Assembly (NCBI GenBank): GCA_963792405.1
Contig: CAWBVU010000006.1
Span: 1,798,001 to 1,862,000, forward strand
Source: SZUA-442 sp963792405
Lineage (GTDB): Bacteria; Actinomycetota; Acidimicrobiia; Spongiisociales; UBA5794
Direction: 5' to 3'
Length of the DNA stretch: 64,000 nucleotides
Of this stretch, positions 1 to 7,977 are shown one piece after another. Each line of letters opens with the position of its first letter. Within the stretch, counting starts at the first letter, position 1. Under the pieces are notes generated by a model. The model had not been told where the DNA came from, ran no database searches, and saw only the letters and a list, made by a program, of their open reading frames with translations. The position numbers and the translations under genes are program-made.

Positions 1-585
1 GTCGCCCATGCGGAACTCGGCACGGGGGGCGGCGTGAGGGGCATCCAGATGTGGGTCGCCCAGCCCGAGGGGACACGTCACGGCGCTGCGGCCTTCGAGC
101 ACCACGGCGAGCTCCCCTCACTCGACCTCGGCGCCGCCGAGGCAACGCTGTTCGTCGGCTCGCTGGGTGGCGTCGCCTCGCCTGCGCGCACCGACTCGCC
201 ACTCGTGGGGGCCGATCTGCGCCTCCGTCACGGTTCGATCAGCATCGAGGCCGATCCGTCGTTCGAGTACGGCATCGTCCCGGTCGATGGCGCCGTGCGA
301 CTCAACGGGGCGATCGTCGAGGAGGGCTATCTCGGCATGATCACCTCACCGACCGAAGCCCTCCGGCTGGAGACACTCGGGGATGCCAGGGCCATCCTGA
401 TCGGGGGCGCACCACTCGAGGCGCCACTCACCATGTGGTGGAACTTCGTCGCCCGATCCAGGGACGAGATCACCGAGGCATGGCGCAACTGGCAGGCAGG
501 CGACACGGACCGCTTCCCCGAATTCCGGTCGGTCCTCGACCGCATCGATGCGCCCACGCCCCCGTGGGTGCGCGACACCGGCTGA
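1..585 (+). CDS. Pirin family protein, C-terminal part
   Basis: The reading frame is open from the first base, so the gene begins outside the window. The visible start reads VAHAELGTGGGVRGIQMWVA, which matches the pirin motif where a His/Glu metal-ligand region leads into GxQxWVxxP. The C-terminal half has the pirin-type ending ILIGGAPLEAPLTMWWNFVA. Pirins are bicupin metal-binding proteins, some with quercetinase activity; the substrate here cannot be told. The GTG at 34 is inside the conserved domain and is not the start. The gene converges on argF with only 3 bp between the stops. Confidence 0.85.
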   Translation, partial: VAHAELGTGGGVRGIQMWVAQPEGTRHGAAAFEHHGELPSLDLGAAEATLFVGSLGGVASPARTDSPLVGADLRLRHGSISIEADPSFEYGIVPVDGAVRLNGAIVEEGYLGMITSPTEALRLETLGDARAILIGGAPLEAPLTMWWNFVARSRDEITEAWRNWQAGDTDRFPEFRSVLDRIDAPTPPWVRDTG

Positions 586-588
586 CGA

Positions 589-1590
589 TCAGGTCAGCGT
601 CGCGACGAGCACCGCTTTGATGGTGTGGAGGCGATTCTCCGCCTGGTCGAACACGATGCTCGCATCCGATTCGAACACCTCGTCGGTGACCTCGAGGCCA
701 TCGTCCATCCCCGTCGCCGCCATGATGTCCGCACCCACCACCGTGTTGGCATCGTGGAACGCGGGGAGGCAGTGCATGAACTTGACGTCCGCGTTGCCCG
801 ATGCCGCCATGAGCCCACGGTTGACCTGATAGGGCTCGAGGCGTTCGACGCGATCCCGCCACACGTCCTTGGGCTCACCCATCGACACCCAGACGTCGGT
901 GTGGATGAAGTCGACGCCTTCGACACCGGCGTCGGGATCATCGGTCACCGTGATCGACGCTCCGGTTCGTTCGGCGATCGATCGCGCCGCCGCGATCACG
1001 TCATCGGGAGGCGCCAGGTCGGACGGGCCGACGAGGCGGACATCGCTTCCCATCAGGGCGGCCATCACCGCGTGCGAGCGCGCCATGTTGAAGCGCAGGT
1101 CGCCCACGAAGGCATACGAGAGGTCGCCATACGGCTTGCCCCCCGCCTCGTGCATCGTCAGGAAGTCGGCCAGCATCTGGGTGGGGTGCCATTCGTCCGT
1201 GAGCCCGTTGTAGACCGGCACGCCGGCGTATGCGCCGAGGATCTCGATGTCGGACTGGTGCTTCCCCCGGTACTGGATCGCGTCATACATGCGCCCCAGC
1301 ACCCTCGCCGTGTCCGCGACGGACTCCTTGTGGCCCATCTGGGACGCGGACGGATCGAGGTACGTGACATGTGCACCCTGGTCGAACGCCGCCACCTCGA
1401 ACGCCGCACGGGTCCGTGTGGAGGTCTTCTCGAACACGAGGGCGATGTTCTCGCCCGTGAGGAGCGGCCGTTCGGATCCGTCCCGCTTGGCGGCCTTGAG
1501 CGACCCCGACAGCTCGAGGAGGTGGGTCATCTCCTCCGGCGTGAAGTCGAGCTCCTTCAGGAAGGACCTGCCGGTCAGGTTCACGGTCAT
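589..1590 (-). CDS. argF: Ornithine carbamoyltransferase
   Basis: Converts ornithine and carbamoyl phosphate to citrulline in arginine synthesis (or works in reverse in the deiminase pathway). The 333-residue length is standard. The carbamoyl-phosphate motif STRTRAAFEV lies at residues 57-66 and the ornithine-binding Cys is in FMHCLPAFHD near residue 270. The start at MTVNLTGRSF is chosen because AAGGAG sits just upstream and it matches family N-termini; a longer frame to 1674 would run into the neighbouring gene. No other arginine gene is nearby, so this copy stands alone. The peptidase gene upstream on the same strand ends 31 bp away, so the two may share a transcript. Confidence 0.93.
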   Translation of the reverse strand: MTVNLTGRSFLKELDFTPEEMTHLLELSGSLKAAKRDGSERPLLTGENIALVFEKTSTRTRAAFEVAAFDQGAHVTYLDPSASQMGHKESVADTARVLGRMYDAIQYRGKHQSDIEILGAYAGVPVYNGLTDEWHPTQMLADFLTMHEAGGKPYGDLSYAFVGDLRFNMARSHAVMAALMGSDVRLVGPSDLAPPDDVIAAARSIAERTGASITVTDDPDAGVEGVDFIHTDVWVSMGEPKDVWRDRVERLEPYQVNRGLMAASGNADVKFMHCLPAFHDANTVVGADIMAATGMDDGLEVTDEVFESDASIVFDQAENRLHTIKAVLVATLT

Positions 1591-1621
1591 GGGTGCTCCT
1601 TGTCGTCGAGGGAAGTATGCC

Positions 1622-3652
1622 TCAGTCGGAGAGGCCGAGGACGTCGAGGACGAACGCGAGCGTGAAGGCCTCATCCCTCCACGCGTCGTACCTGCCGGAC
1701 GGCCCCCCGTGGCCCGCCCCCATCTCGGTCCGGAGGAGGAGCGGTCCCCGGTTGGTGGCCACCGCCCTGAGCTTGGCGACCCACTTCGCAGGTTCCCAGT
1801 AGCTGACGCGCGGGTCGTTCAGGCCGGCCGTGGCCAGCATGGCCGGGTACTCGGCCTCCGCCACGTTGTCATACGGCGAATAGGCCCTGATCCATTCGTA
1901 CTGCGCCGACTCCTTCGGGTTGCCCCACTCCTCGAACTCGATCACGGTGAGGGGCAGCGACTCGTCGAGCATGGTCGACACCACGTCCACGAACGGGACC
2001 TCGGCGACGATGCCGGCGAACAGCTCGGGCCGCAGGTTGGCGACGGCGCCCATGAGGAGCCCACCTGCGGACGCTCCCCTTGCGACGAGCCGGTCCGGTG
2101 CCGTCACACCGGAGGACACGAGGTGGTCGGCGGCGGCGACGAAGTCCGTGAAGGTGGTGGCTTTCGCTTCCAGCTTTCCTCCCTCGTACCACGCCCTCCC
2201 CATCTCTCCCCCGCCCCGGATGTGGGCGATGGCGTACACGACTCCCCTGTCGAGGAGTGACAGGCGCGGGATCGAGAAGGTCGGATCGATCGAGGCCTCG
2301 TACGAGCCGTAGCCGTACAGCAGCAGGGGCTGTGGCGATGCGAGGTCGAGGTCGGCCCGGTGGACGATCGACAGGGGGATGCGCGTCCCGTCCTCGGCGA
2401 GCGCCCACTCGCGTCGGGACACGTAGTCGACGCTCTCGAAGCCTCCGAGAACGGGCGTGGCCTTGACGACCGTGCGCTCACCGGTGACCAGGTCGACGTC
2501 GAGGATCTGGCGAGGCGTCACCAGCGACTCGTAGCGCACTCGCAACACGTCCGTGTCGTACTCGAGGTTCACCTCGGGTCGCACGGCGTGGACCTCCTCG
2601 GGGAACGACAGCTCGTAGGCGTCGAGCCCATCGGGGATGACGATCACGGCGGTCCGGCCGCCCACCCTTCCCTGCACGACGATGTGGGACGACAGTGCAA
2701 GGACGCCCTCGACCTTCCGGCCCGCCTCGTGGGCGAGCAGGTCGACGCGATCACTCGGATCCCCCACGGCGATCGACACGAGGCGACCATCCGCGGCACC
2801 GTCGTTCGTGGCGACCAGCCATCGGCCGTCCTTGTGATCGGCCCGATACTCCACGCCGTGGCGGCGGGGCTCGACCCAGGCCCACTCGCCGGAGGGATCG
2901 TCGGACGCGAGGTAGCGCACGTCTGCCGTCATCTGGCTGCTCGCTGACACGAGCAGGTACCGCTCGTCCTGCGAGGTTCCCACTGACAGGAACATGTGCT
3001 CATCCGGTTCGTGGACGGCGACCACGTCGTCGGTCTGCGGGGTCCCGATGCGGTGCCGCCACACCGTGTCGGGGCGATGCGCGGCGTCCAGCGTCGTGTA
3101 GAAGAGATGTCGCCCGTCTGCGGACCACGCCGCCGAGTAGTAGGTGTGGAGGAGCTCGTCGTCGAGGTCCTCGCCCGTGCCGAGGTCCTTGATGCGAATC
3201 GTGTAGTCCTCGGACCCGAAGGGGTCCGTGGAGTAGGCCAGGAGCCCGCCATCGGGCGAGACCGCGAACACGCCGATCGCCATGAAGTCGTGCCCCTCGG
3301 CGAGCGCGTTGACGTCGAGGAGCACCTGTTCGGGGCCGTCGGGACCCCCGCGCATCCTCACGTTGATCGGATATTGGAGGCCCTCGACCGTTCTCGAGGC
3401 GTACCACCACTCGCCCTTGCGGGCGGGTGCGCTCAGGTCCGTCTGGAGGGTCCTGCGGTCGATCTCCGCATAGATCTCGACCCTGAGGTCGGCGAGATGG
3501 GCGGTCATCGCCTCGGTGTGGGCGTTCTCAGCCTCGAGATAGGCGAGGGTGTCCGGATCGTCGAGATCGCGGAGCCATCCGTAGTCATCGACGATCGTCT
3601 CCCCATGCAGGGTGCGGGCGACGGGAACCTTCTTGGCGATGGGGGGCTGCAT
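1622..3652 (-). CDS. Oligopeptidase B / prolyl oligopeptidase family (S9)
   Basis: A 676-residue S9 serine peptidase, the length of oligopeptidase B. The N-terminal two thirds (about 1-440) is the beta-propeller that limits substrates to short peptides; the C-terminal third is the alpha/beta hydrolase. The triad is visible: Ser528 in GASAGG, Asp613 in NDPRV and His648 in GHGG. OpB enzymes cut after Arg or Lys and act in the cytosol; there is no signal peptide. The start MQPPIAKKVP is chosen because it is the family's N-terminus; an upstream in-frame ATG (3793) would overlap the tRNA-Lys gene on the opposite strand. Confidence 0.9.
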   Translation of the reverse strand: MQPPIAKKVPVARTLHGETIVDDYGWLRDLDDPDTLAYLEAENAHTEAMTAHLADLRVEIYAEIDRRTLQTDLSAPARKGEWWYASRTVEGLQYPINVRMRGGPDGPEQVLLDVNALAEGHDFMAIGVFAVSPDGGLLAYSTDPFGSEDYTIRIKDLGTGEDLDDELLHTYYSAAWSADGRHLFYTTLDAAHRPDTVWRHRIGTPQTDDVVAVHEPDEHMFLSVGTSQDERYLLVSASSQMTADVRYLASDDPSGEWAWVEPRRHGVEYRADHKDGRWLVATNDGAADGRLVSIAVGDPSDRVDLLAHEAGRKVEGVLALSSHIVVQGRVGGRTAVIVIPDGLDAYELSFPEEVHAVRPEVNLEYDTDVLRVRYESLVTPRQILDVDLVTGERTVVKATPVLGGFESVDYVSRREWALAEDGTRIPLSIVHRADLDLASPQPLLLYGYGSYEASIDPTFSIPRLSLLDRGVVYAIAHIRGGGEMGRAWYEGGKLEAKATTFTDFVAAADHLVSSGVTAPDRLVARGASAGGLLMGAVANLRPELFAGIVAEVPFVDVVSTMLDESLPLTVIEFEEWGNPKESAQYEWIRAYSPYDNVAEAEYPAMLATAGLNDPRVSYWEPAKWVAKLRAVATNRGPLLLRTEMGAGHGGPSGRYDAWRDEAFTLAFVLDVLGLSD

Positions 3653-3777
3653 CGCGACGAGACTAGGCACCGTACCCGATCTGCATCGCGGGATCGTCGA
3701 CGCCGTGACACATCCTCGCTCGACGAGGACGTCGCAGGGCTGATCCCTACACTCCGAGGCGGCCCCACCTGGGCCAC

Positions 3778-3850
3778 GGGCCCGTAGCTCCAATGGCAGA
3801 GCAGCGGACTTTTAATCCGACGTGTGTGGGTTCGAATCCCACCGGGCCCA
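3778..3850 (+). tRNA. tRNA-Lys (anticodon TTT)
   Basis: A 73-nt cloverleaf. Acceptor GGGCCCG pairs with CGGGCCC, the D arm is GCTC/GAGC, the anticodon stem GCGGA/TCCGA has one G-A mismatch at its outer pair, the loop is CTTTTAA, and the T arm is GTGGG-TTCGAAT-CCCAC. The discriminator base is A and CCA is not encoded. A decayed transposase fragment begins about 35 bp downstream. Confidence 0.96.
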
Positions 3851-3884
3851 CCTGCAGGATGGATCGGGAAAGCACTCCGATTCG

Positions 3885-4051
3885 TTCGAACGGCACCGCC
3901 GTCGCGGCCGCACACCACCGCTGGATTCGACCAACGCCCTGATCGAAGCTGCGGAACGACCCAGTCGGCGACCTATCGACCGATTCGACTCACCCGTCTG
4001 CCGCCGATCCCACACCTCAACCAACTCAACACCTGAATACCGCCGAGACAC
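3885..4051 (-). pseudogene. IS30-type transposase, N-terminal remnant
   Basis: On the minus strand a GTG at 4051 follows a strong GGAGGTG ribosome site. It opens a frame reading RRYSGVELVEVWDRRQTGES, then NRSIGRRLGRSAASIRALVE. This is the helix-turn-helix N-terminus of IS30-family transposases (EVWxxRxxGxSxxxIGRRLGRSxxSIR). Similarity stops after about 55 residues near 3885-3895. The remaining catalytic domain is absent and the frame runs on antisense through the tRNA-Lys gene, so this is a 3'-truncated relic. Family recognised from the motif only; no intact terminal repeats identified. Apart from this relic I see nothing in 3851-4150. Confidence 0.65.
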
Positions 4052-4150
4052 AACACACCTCCATCGAGCGACCAACTCTCGCCGGTGTTGCGCTCACGGG
4101 TTGAGATCACAGCCGATATGGGCGGATCTGGCAGCGCGTGGAACAGTTCT

Positions 4151-4624
4151 CTAGGGCATGTCCACTTCGGTGAAGTTGGTTGGTGCCATCTCTCGGAGAC
4201 GCTCGTCAGTTGGACCTGGATTCAACGCGCTGATGATGTCTACCTGGACTTCAAGGGATCCAGAGTCCACATCTTCGACCAATAGGGTGACGGTCCCCGC
4301 GCCAGACTCATCGGTGGCGAGCAAGTCGGGCGCGTTGTCGGCACGCAGGAGAGGGACGTCCGTGTCGCAGAATTCCCTGTCGAGAACCTCGACGTAGTAC
4401 ACCCAATTCGGTTCCGCGTCGGTCAACTCGATCTCAACCACCAGCCCTTTGTCGGACGGTTCGTATGTGACCGTTCCGACCGGCATCGACTCGTCAGACG
4501 CACCAAGCTCTGGACACGAGACCTCACCATCGCCATACACCGTGACTTCGGAACCCGTGCTACATCCGCTCAGAACGGCACACAAGACGATCGCCGCAAC
4601 AAGGACACGGAATGCCGACTGCAT
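4151..4624 (-). CDS. Predicted lipoprotein, function unknown
   Basis: A 157-residue protein with a lipoprotein signal peptide: MQSAFRVLVAAIVLCAVLSGC, lipobox LSGC with Cys21. The mature part is acidic, has few Lys, and looks like a beta-rich domain (for example VTYEPSDKGLVVEIELT). The start at 4624 is chosen because GAGAGG lies about 7 nt upstream and it puts the Arg in the right place for the n-region; ATGs at 4639 and 4669 are in frame but lack such a site. I do not recognise the mature domain. The gene sits alone in a patch of decayed genes. Confidence 0.6.
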   Translation of the reverse strand: MQSAFRVLVAAIVLCAVLSGCSTGSEVTVYGDGEVSCPELGASDESMPVGTVTYEPSDKGLVVEIELTDAEPNWVYYVEVLDREFCDTDVPLLRADNAPDLLATDESGAGTVTLLVEDVDSGSLEVQVDIISALNPGPTDERLREMAPTNFTEVDMP

Positions 4625-4800
4625 ATCGACACCTCTCATGCTTCCAGAGAGGCCCGGCTGGGCTGGCACCAGTATCGGTGCCTCGAGACCCTCGCTACCT
4701 AGCCAACATACACCGAATCACCCCCACCCCTACCCGGCAATATCCAGTCGCCCATATGTGCCGATATGTGCGCGCGGTGAGTCGGCTGTGATGGCCTGGG

Positions 4801-5329
4801 CTATGGGAATCTGATTGAGGTGACGATGTGCTCCCAGTAGGGGGCGAGGGTGTCCCAGGCTTGGGGGGCGATTTCGAGCCATACGACCATGGTGCCGCTT
4901 GGTGCTTCGATGATGTAGAAGCGGTGTTGTTGGTTCTCGTTGGTTCCGAAGATGGGTTCACCGCTTGTCTGGGTTCCGAATGAGTAGAGGGGGAACCCTC
5001 CGTCGATCACCTCAGTGTCGAGCTGTGCGGCGCGACTGTCCCCAGATGGTGAGGTCGCTTCGAGACGCGATGGGGAGCTCGTTGCTGATGTCGGTCACGA
5101 CGTCGTCGAATGGATCGGACGAACGTGACATGGCGAAGATGAGGACAGGATCTGGATAGTCGATGATTCCTGAGGATTCGATTGCGTCTCTTGGCACGAT
5201 CCCGACACCGGGGTTCCCGGGTTGCTCGACCCACAGGCCACGTGGGAAGTCGGCGGTGATGTCGGGCACGGTGATGGCGAACGGGATCGACACGGCATCC
5301 TCGACGGCGACGTCCCCGGGTTCGAGCGG
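4801..5329 (-). pseudogene. Truncated, frameshifted secreted-protein gene
   Basis: Two minus-strand frames join into one protein-like sequence. The upstream piece runs PLEPGDVAVEDAVSIPFAIT through SDLTIWG; the downstream piece continues DSRAAQLDTEVIDGGFPLYS and ends EHIVTSIRF-Pro. The frames meet at a run of four G (5040-5043 on the plus strand as C), and removing one G restores a single frame. The N-terminus, where a signal peptide would be expected, is missing: the frame begins directly after the stop of the cupin gene. This is the 3' remnant of a gene for an extracytoplasmic actinobacterial protein, fused by deletion behind the cupin gene. The frameshift could be a sequencing error, but the missing 5' end cannot. 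Confidence 0.6.
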
Positions 5330-5626
5330 CTACTTCAGCTCGATGCGGATGAAGTGAACCGGCGTGCTGCCGACATTGCGCACGGTATGTTCGGTGGCCG
5401 CGTTCCAGAAGGTTGCGCCCGCTGGCACCGCAACGCGGTGTTCCTCGCCCCCTGGTTCGGTCACGAGGATCTCGGCCTCGTCAACGGCATACATCACCGA
5501 ATCTGGGTGACCATGCATCGGCGAACCGACCCCTGGTCCCGCGCGGACATCGAGCACGCGGACTCTCTCATTCTCGAACACGACGGAGTACACCCCTGGT
5601 GCGACCGAGACGGCATCGTTGGGCAA
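5330..5626 (-). CDS. Small cupin-domain protein
   Basis: A 98-residue single-domain cupin. It opens VAPGVYSVVFENERVRVLDV, has the first cupin motif GSPMHGHPDSVMYAVDEAE, and ends with the beta strands of the second motif (TEHTVRNVGSTPVHFIRIEL). Such stand-alone cupins bind a metal through His and Glu; the substrate is unknown. The start is TTG at 5626, set by a perfect AGGAGGT five bases upstream. Nothing is recognised in the 250 bp upstream of it. Confidence 0.8.
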   Translation of the reverse strand: MPNDAVSVAPGVYSVVFENERVRVLDVRAGPGVGSPMHGHPDSVMYAVDEAEILVTEPGGEEHRVAVPAGATFWNAATEHTVRNVGSTPVHFIRIELK

Positions 5627-5880
5627 GGGGTACCTCCTGAGATCCGCATGCCGGGCTGAACATCCCGCATCAGCCCGATCACCACCCTATGTGCTGAGCA
5701 ATGCCTGTCGGAGCCTTTCCACCTCCGGCAAGATGGACGGCGCGAGGCAGCGATCACCTCACCCAAGACCGAAATGGACGGTCGCGGGCATCCATGCGAC
5801 CGCCATCCTTGTGAGCAACTCAGGCGGCTGATGAGCTGCTCATCGAGTTCGACGGCGGCCTCGCGGGAATCGGAGCAGCT

Positions 5881-6786
5881 CTAGTTCGGTGCCTCGCTCG
5901 GCTCGAACCCCGCCGCGGCGAGCGCATCAACGAGGGCGGCAGCGCCTGCCTCGCTCACGTGCATTCCGTCCTCGGAGATCCAGCCCTTCTCGACCGGGTC
6001 CTGATCGTGCTCAGGCCCGGCGAAGACGTCCATGATCGAAACGAAGATCGCCCCATGGGCCTGCGCCGACTCCCGGCGCACCTGGTCCACCGCCTCCTCG
6101 CCGGCGACGCACGGGGGCTCGATCCCCAGATGTCGCCACTGGCCCAGCCAAGGCAAGTAGACGCCGTACGCCCGGATGATGGTGGGCTGGCCTGCACGAA
6201 GCTTCCAGATCTCGTCGTAGATCTGATCGATCGTGTCCCGGTACCCCTGCCAATCCTCGACCGTGGTCGCCTCCGGCGGATCCAAAGTCGGCGGGAACGT
6301 CGAGGGCGGTACCGGGCTGTCCCAGTTGACCGCCTCCAGACACGGAACGAAGCTCGGCGGATCGAAGCCTCCAGGGTGGACGTAGAACACGACGATCTCG
6401 GCATCTGCCACGTCGTCGGCCCAGCGGCCCCGGACATTCGAGAGGATGTCGTTGGCCGTCGCACCGCCGGTGCTGTGGTCATGCACCCGGATCTCGCGGT
6501 CCAATGCCTCGGCGGCCTTCGCCGCGTACCGCTCGGCCACGCCCCCGCCGCCCGAGTCAGCCAGGAGTACGAAGTCGAGCGGTTGACCTGCAGGGAACAG
6601 CGCCGAAGGAGACCCCGGCTGCACGTCAGCCGTCGGAGCGGGAGCAGTGGTGGTGGTCGTCGCAGCCGAAGCGGCCGATGCGGTCTCTTCGCTCGCTGCG
6701 TCATCGCCTGGAGCACAGCCACCCGCGACAAGCGCGGCAGCCAGGAACAGCAGGAACAGTCGGTGCAAGAACAGTCGGTGCAACAT
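5881..6786 (-). CDS. SGNH/GDSL-type hydrolase lipoprotein
   Basis: A 301-residue exported lipoprotein: a hydrophobic leader ending LVAGGC, then an Ala/Thr-rich linker, then an SGNH-hydrolase domain. Block I is FVLLADSGGGG (Asp-Ser replaces the usual GDS), an Asn block follows in TGGATANDILSN, and block V is the catalytic DGMHVSEAG (Asp-x-x-His) near the C-terminus. Expected to act on an ester or acetyl group outside the membrane; the substrate is unknown. The start at 6786 gives a normal signal peptide. The leader holds a direct duplication, HRLFLHRLFL, from a 15-bp tandem repeat. Short for the family but apparently complete. Confidence 0.75.
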   Translation of the reverse strand: MLHRLFLHRLFLLFLAAALVAGGCAPGDDAASEETASAASAATTTTTAPAPTADVQPGSPSALFPAGQPLDFVLLADSGGGGVAERYAAKAAEALDREIRVHDHSTGGATANDILSNVRGRWADDVADAEIVVFYVHPGGFDPPSFVPCLEAVNWDSPVPPSTFPPTLDPPEATTVEDWQGYRDTIDQIYDEIWKLRAGQPTIIRAYGVYLPWLGQWRHLGIEPPCVAGEEAVDQVRRESAQAHGAIFVSIMDVFAGPEHDQDPVEKGWISEDGMHVSEAGAAALVDALAAAGFEPSEAPN

Positions 6787-6872
6787 GGGCGCACCCCCAA
6801 ACTCGGCCCCACCCCAACCGACCACGGAAGCTGACTGCCTTCCCTTCCAACGATACACCCCTGGGTGGGTGG

Positions 6873-7091
6873 CTACTTGGCCATGCGGGCGGGCAACGCA
6901 TGCGGGAGCTCCTCCCACAGCGCACGGCGAATCACATCGCCATCGGACTCCCGCAACCTTCCGAGGGCATCGGGCACTTCCTGGTCCCGTTCCCGACGCT
7001 CCGCGGCGGCTTCGGGCGTGACATGGTCGTGAGGGGCCTCGTCGCGGATCCTGCGAGCGAGGTCCCCATCATCGGAGTCCACCGCTACACC
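6873..7091 (-). pseudogene. ECF sigma factor region 4 remnant
   Basis: The minus-strand frame ending at 6873 reads VTPEAAAERRERDQEVPDAL and then GRLRESDGDVIRRALWEELP, followed by HALPARMAK and a stop. This resembles the region 2/4 linker and first half of region 4 of ECF sigma factors (xALxRLPExDxEVIxLAxWEELxHAEIARxLG). The frame stops exactly where the recognition helix should begin, and no region 2 is found upstream. Recognition is by motif memory only. Probably a relic. Confidence 0.45.
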
Positions 7092-7247
7092 GAGTGGCTC
7101 TTCGGGTCCACCGACGGAGGTACGACGTGGGTCCGCTCCCCTCCGTTCTCCCACGCGAATCGAGGCACGTGGCCAGATCGGCTCTACGTCCACGACGACA
7201 GCGTGATCGCAACGGTTGGCGGCCTGTGGATTGGAACACTCAGCTGA
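7074..7247 (+). pseudogene. Asp-box (BNR-type) protein, C-terminal remnant
   Basis: The plus-strand frame reads VHRYTEWLFGSTDGGTTWVR and continues to VGGLWIGTLS and a stop. STDGGTTW is the Asp-box consensus SxDxGxTW of sialidase-like beta-propellers. Only one Asp-box is present and the frame before about 7074 is not protein-like; it meets the oppositely oriented sigma-factor relic there. No start codon with a ribosome site is evident. Read as the 3' end of a lost propeller gene. Confidence 0.45.
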
Positions 7248-7331
7248 TGCCACCAGGGCTCATCCCGTCGACAGGAACCCGACAACGCGGTCCGAGCCTC
7301 TTCGCCGGGAGGGCGCTTGCTCGCACAGCGG

Positions 7332-7763
7332 TCACCGCTTCAACGACGATCCGACCTCGCTCGGTCGGCGCATGTCGACCGCCCGCACCCTGATCGGGTT
7401 GATCGTCACGACGGTCCGCCGTTCGCCTGGGCGGTCCATGTTGCGCAGATCGGTGCCCCCGTATTTCTCCCCCAGGCGATCGGCGAAGGCGTAGTCGTCG
7501 TCGGGCTCCACGGTGGCATCTCCGCGAACCTCGAGGTACCTTGCCCAGTTCTCCGGGTCATGGATGTGGAGCGCCACCTTGGGGTTGGCGACCATGTTGA
7601 TGGCCTTCTGCCTCGTCGCGTTGACCGACAACTGGACCGTGCCGTCATCGGACGCGAGGAACCACACCGTTGACATCTGCGGGCGGCCGCTCGCACCGAC
7701 CGTGGCGAGGGTCGCGAACCGAGCATCCAGGAGATCGCGATGGGTCTCGGGAACTTCAGGCAC
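7332..7763 (-). CDS. PPOX-class flavin/F420-binding protein
   Basis: A 143-residue split-barrel protein of the pyridoxamine-phosphate-oxidase-like superfamily. It has the typical opening DLLDARFATLATVGASGRPQ, then STVWFLASDDGTVQLSVNATR and KVALHIHDPENWARYLEVRG. Relatives in Actinomycetota bind F420 or FMN and reduce small substrates or haem products; which one cannot be told here. The GTG start at 7763 has AAGGAG 6 bases upstream. Divergent from the sulfatase gene across 214 bp in which I see no clear site. Confidence 0.85.
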   Translation of the reverse strand: MPEVPETHRDLLDARFATLATVGASGRPQMSTVWFLASDDGTVQLSVNATRQKAINMVANPKVALHIHDPENWARYLEVRGDATVEPDDDYAFADRLGEKYGGTDLRNMDRPGERRTVVTINPIRVRAVDMRRPSEVGSSLKR

Positions 7764-7977
7764 GGCACTCCTTCCGGCTGGTGACGCGACACCCTACCGG
7801 GCGTCGCCATGGGCCTCAAAGCCTCACCTCGAGAGGACTTCGGACTGGCGAGTGTGCGGTCAGGGACGCTCCGCCGGCATCCATCGCGACGCTCCGCGAC
7901 GCATCACGGGCCCGCGCGTTGTTCAGTCGCACCGCCCGGAGTAGCGTGGTGTCAGGGTCCCGACATTGGAGGAAGCC

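Noticed and set aside
3653..3793. Longer N-terminus for oligopeptidase B
   Set aside because: It would overlap tRNA-Lys on the opposite strand and adds 47 residues not typical of the family.
4116..4758. ATATGGGCG / CGCCCATAT inverted pair flanking the lipoprotein gene as insertion-sequence ends
   Set aside because: Only 9 bp matches, no target duplication, and the transposase relic lies outside the pair.
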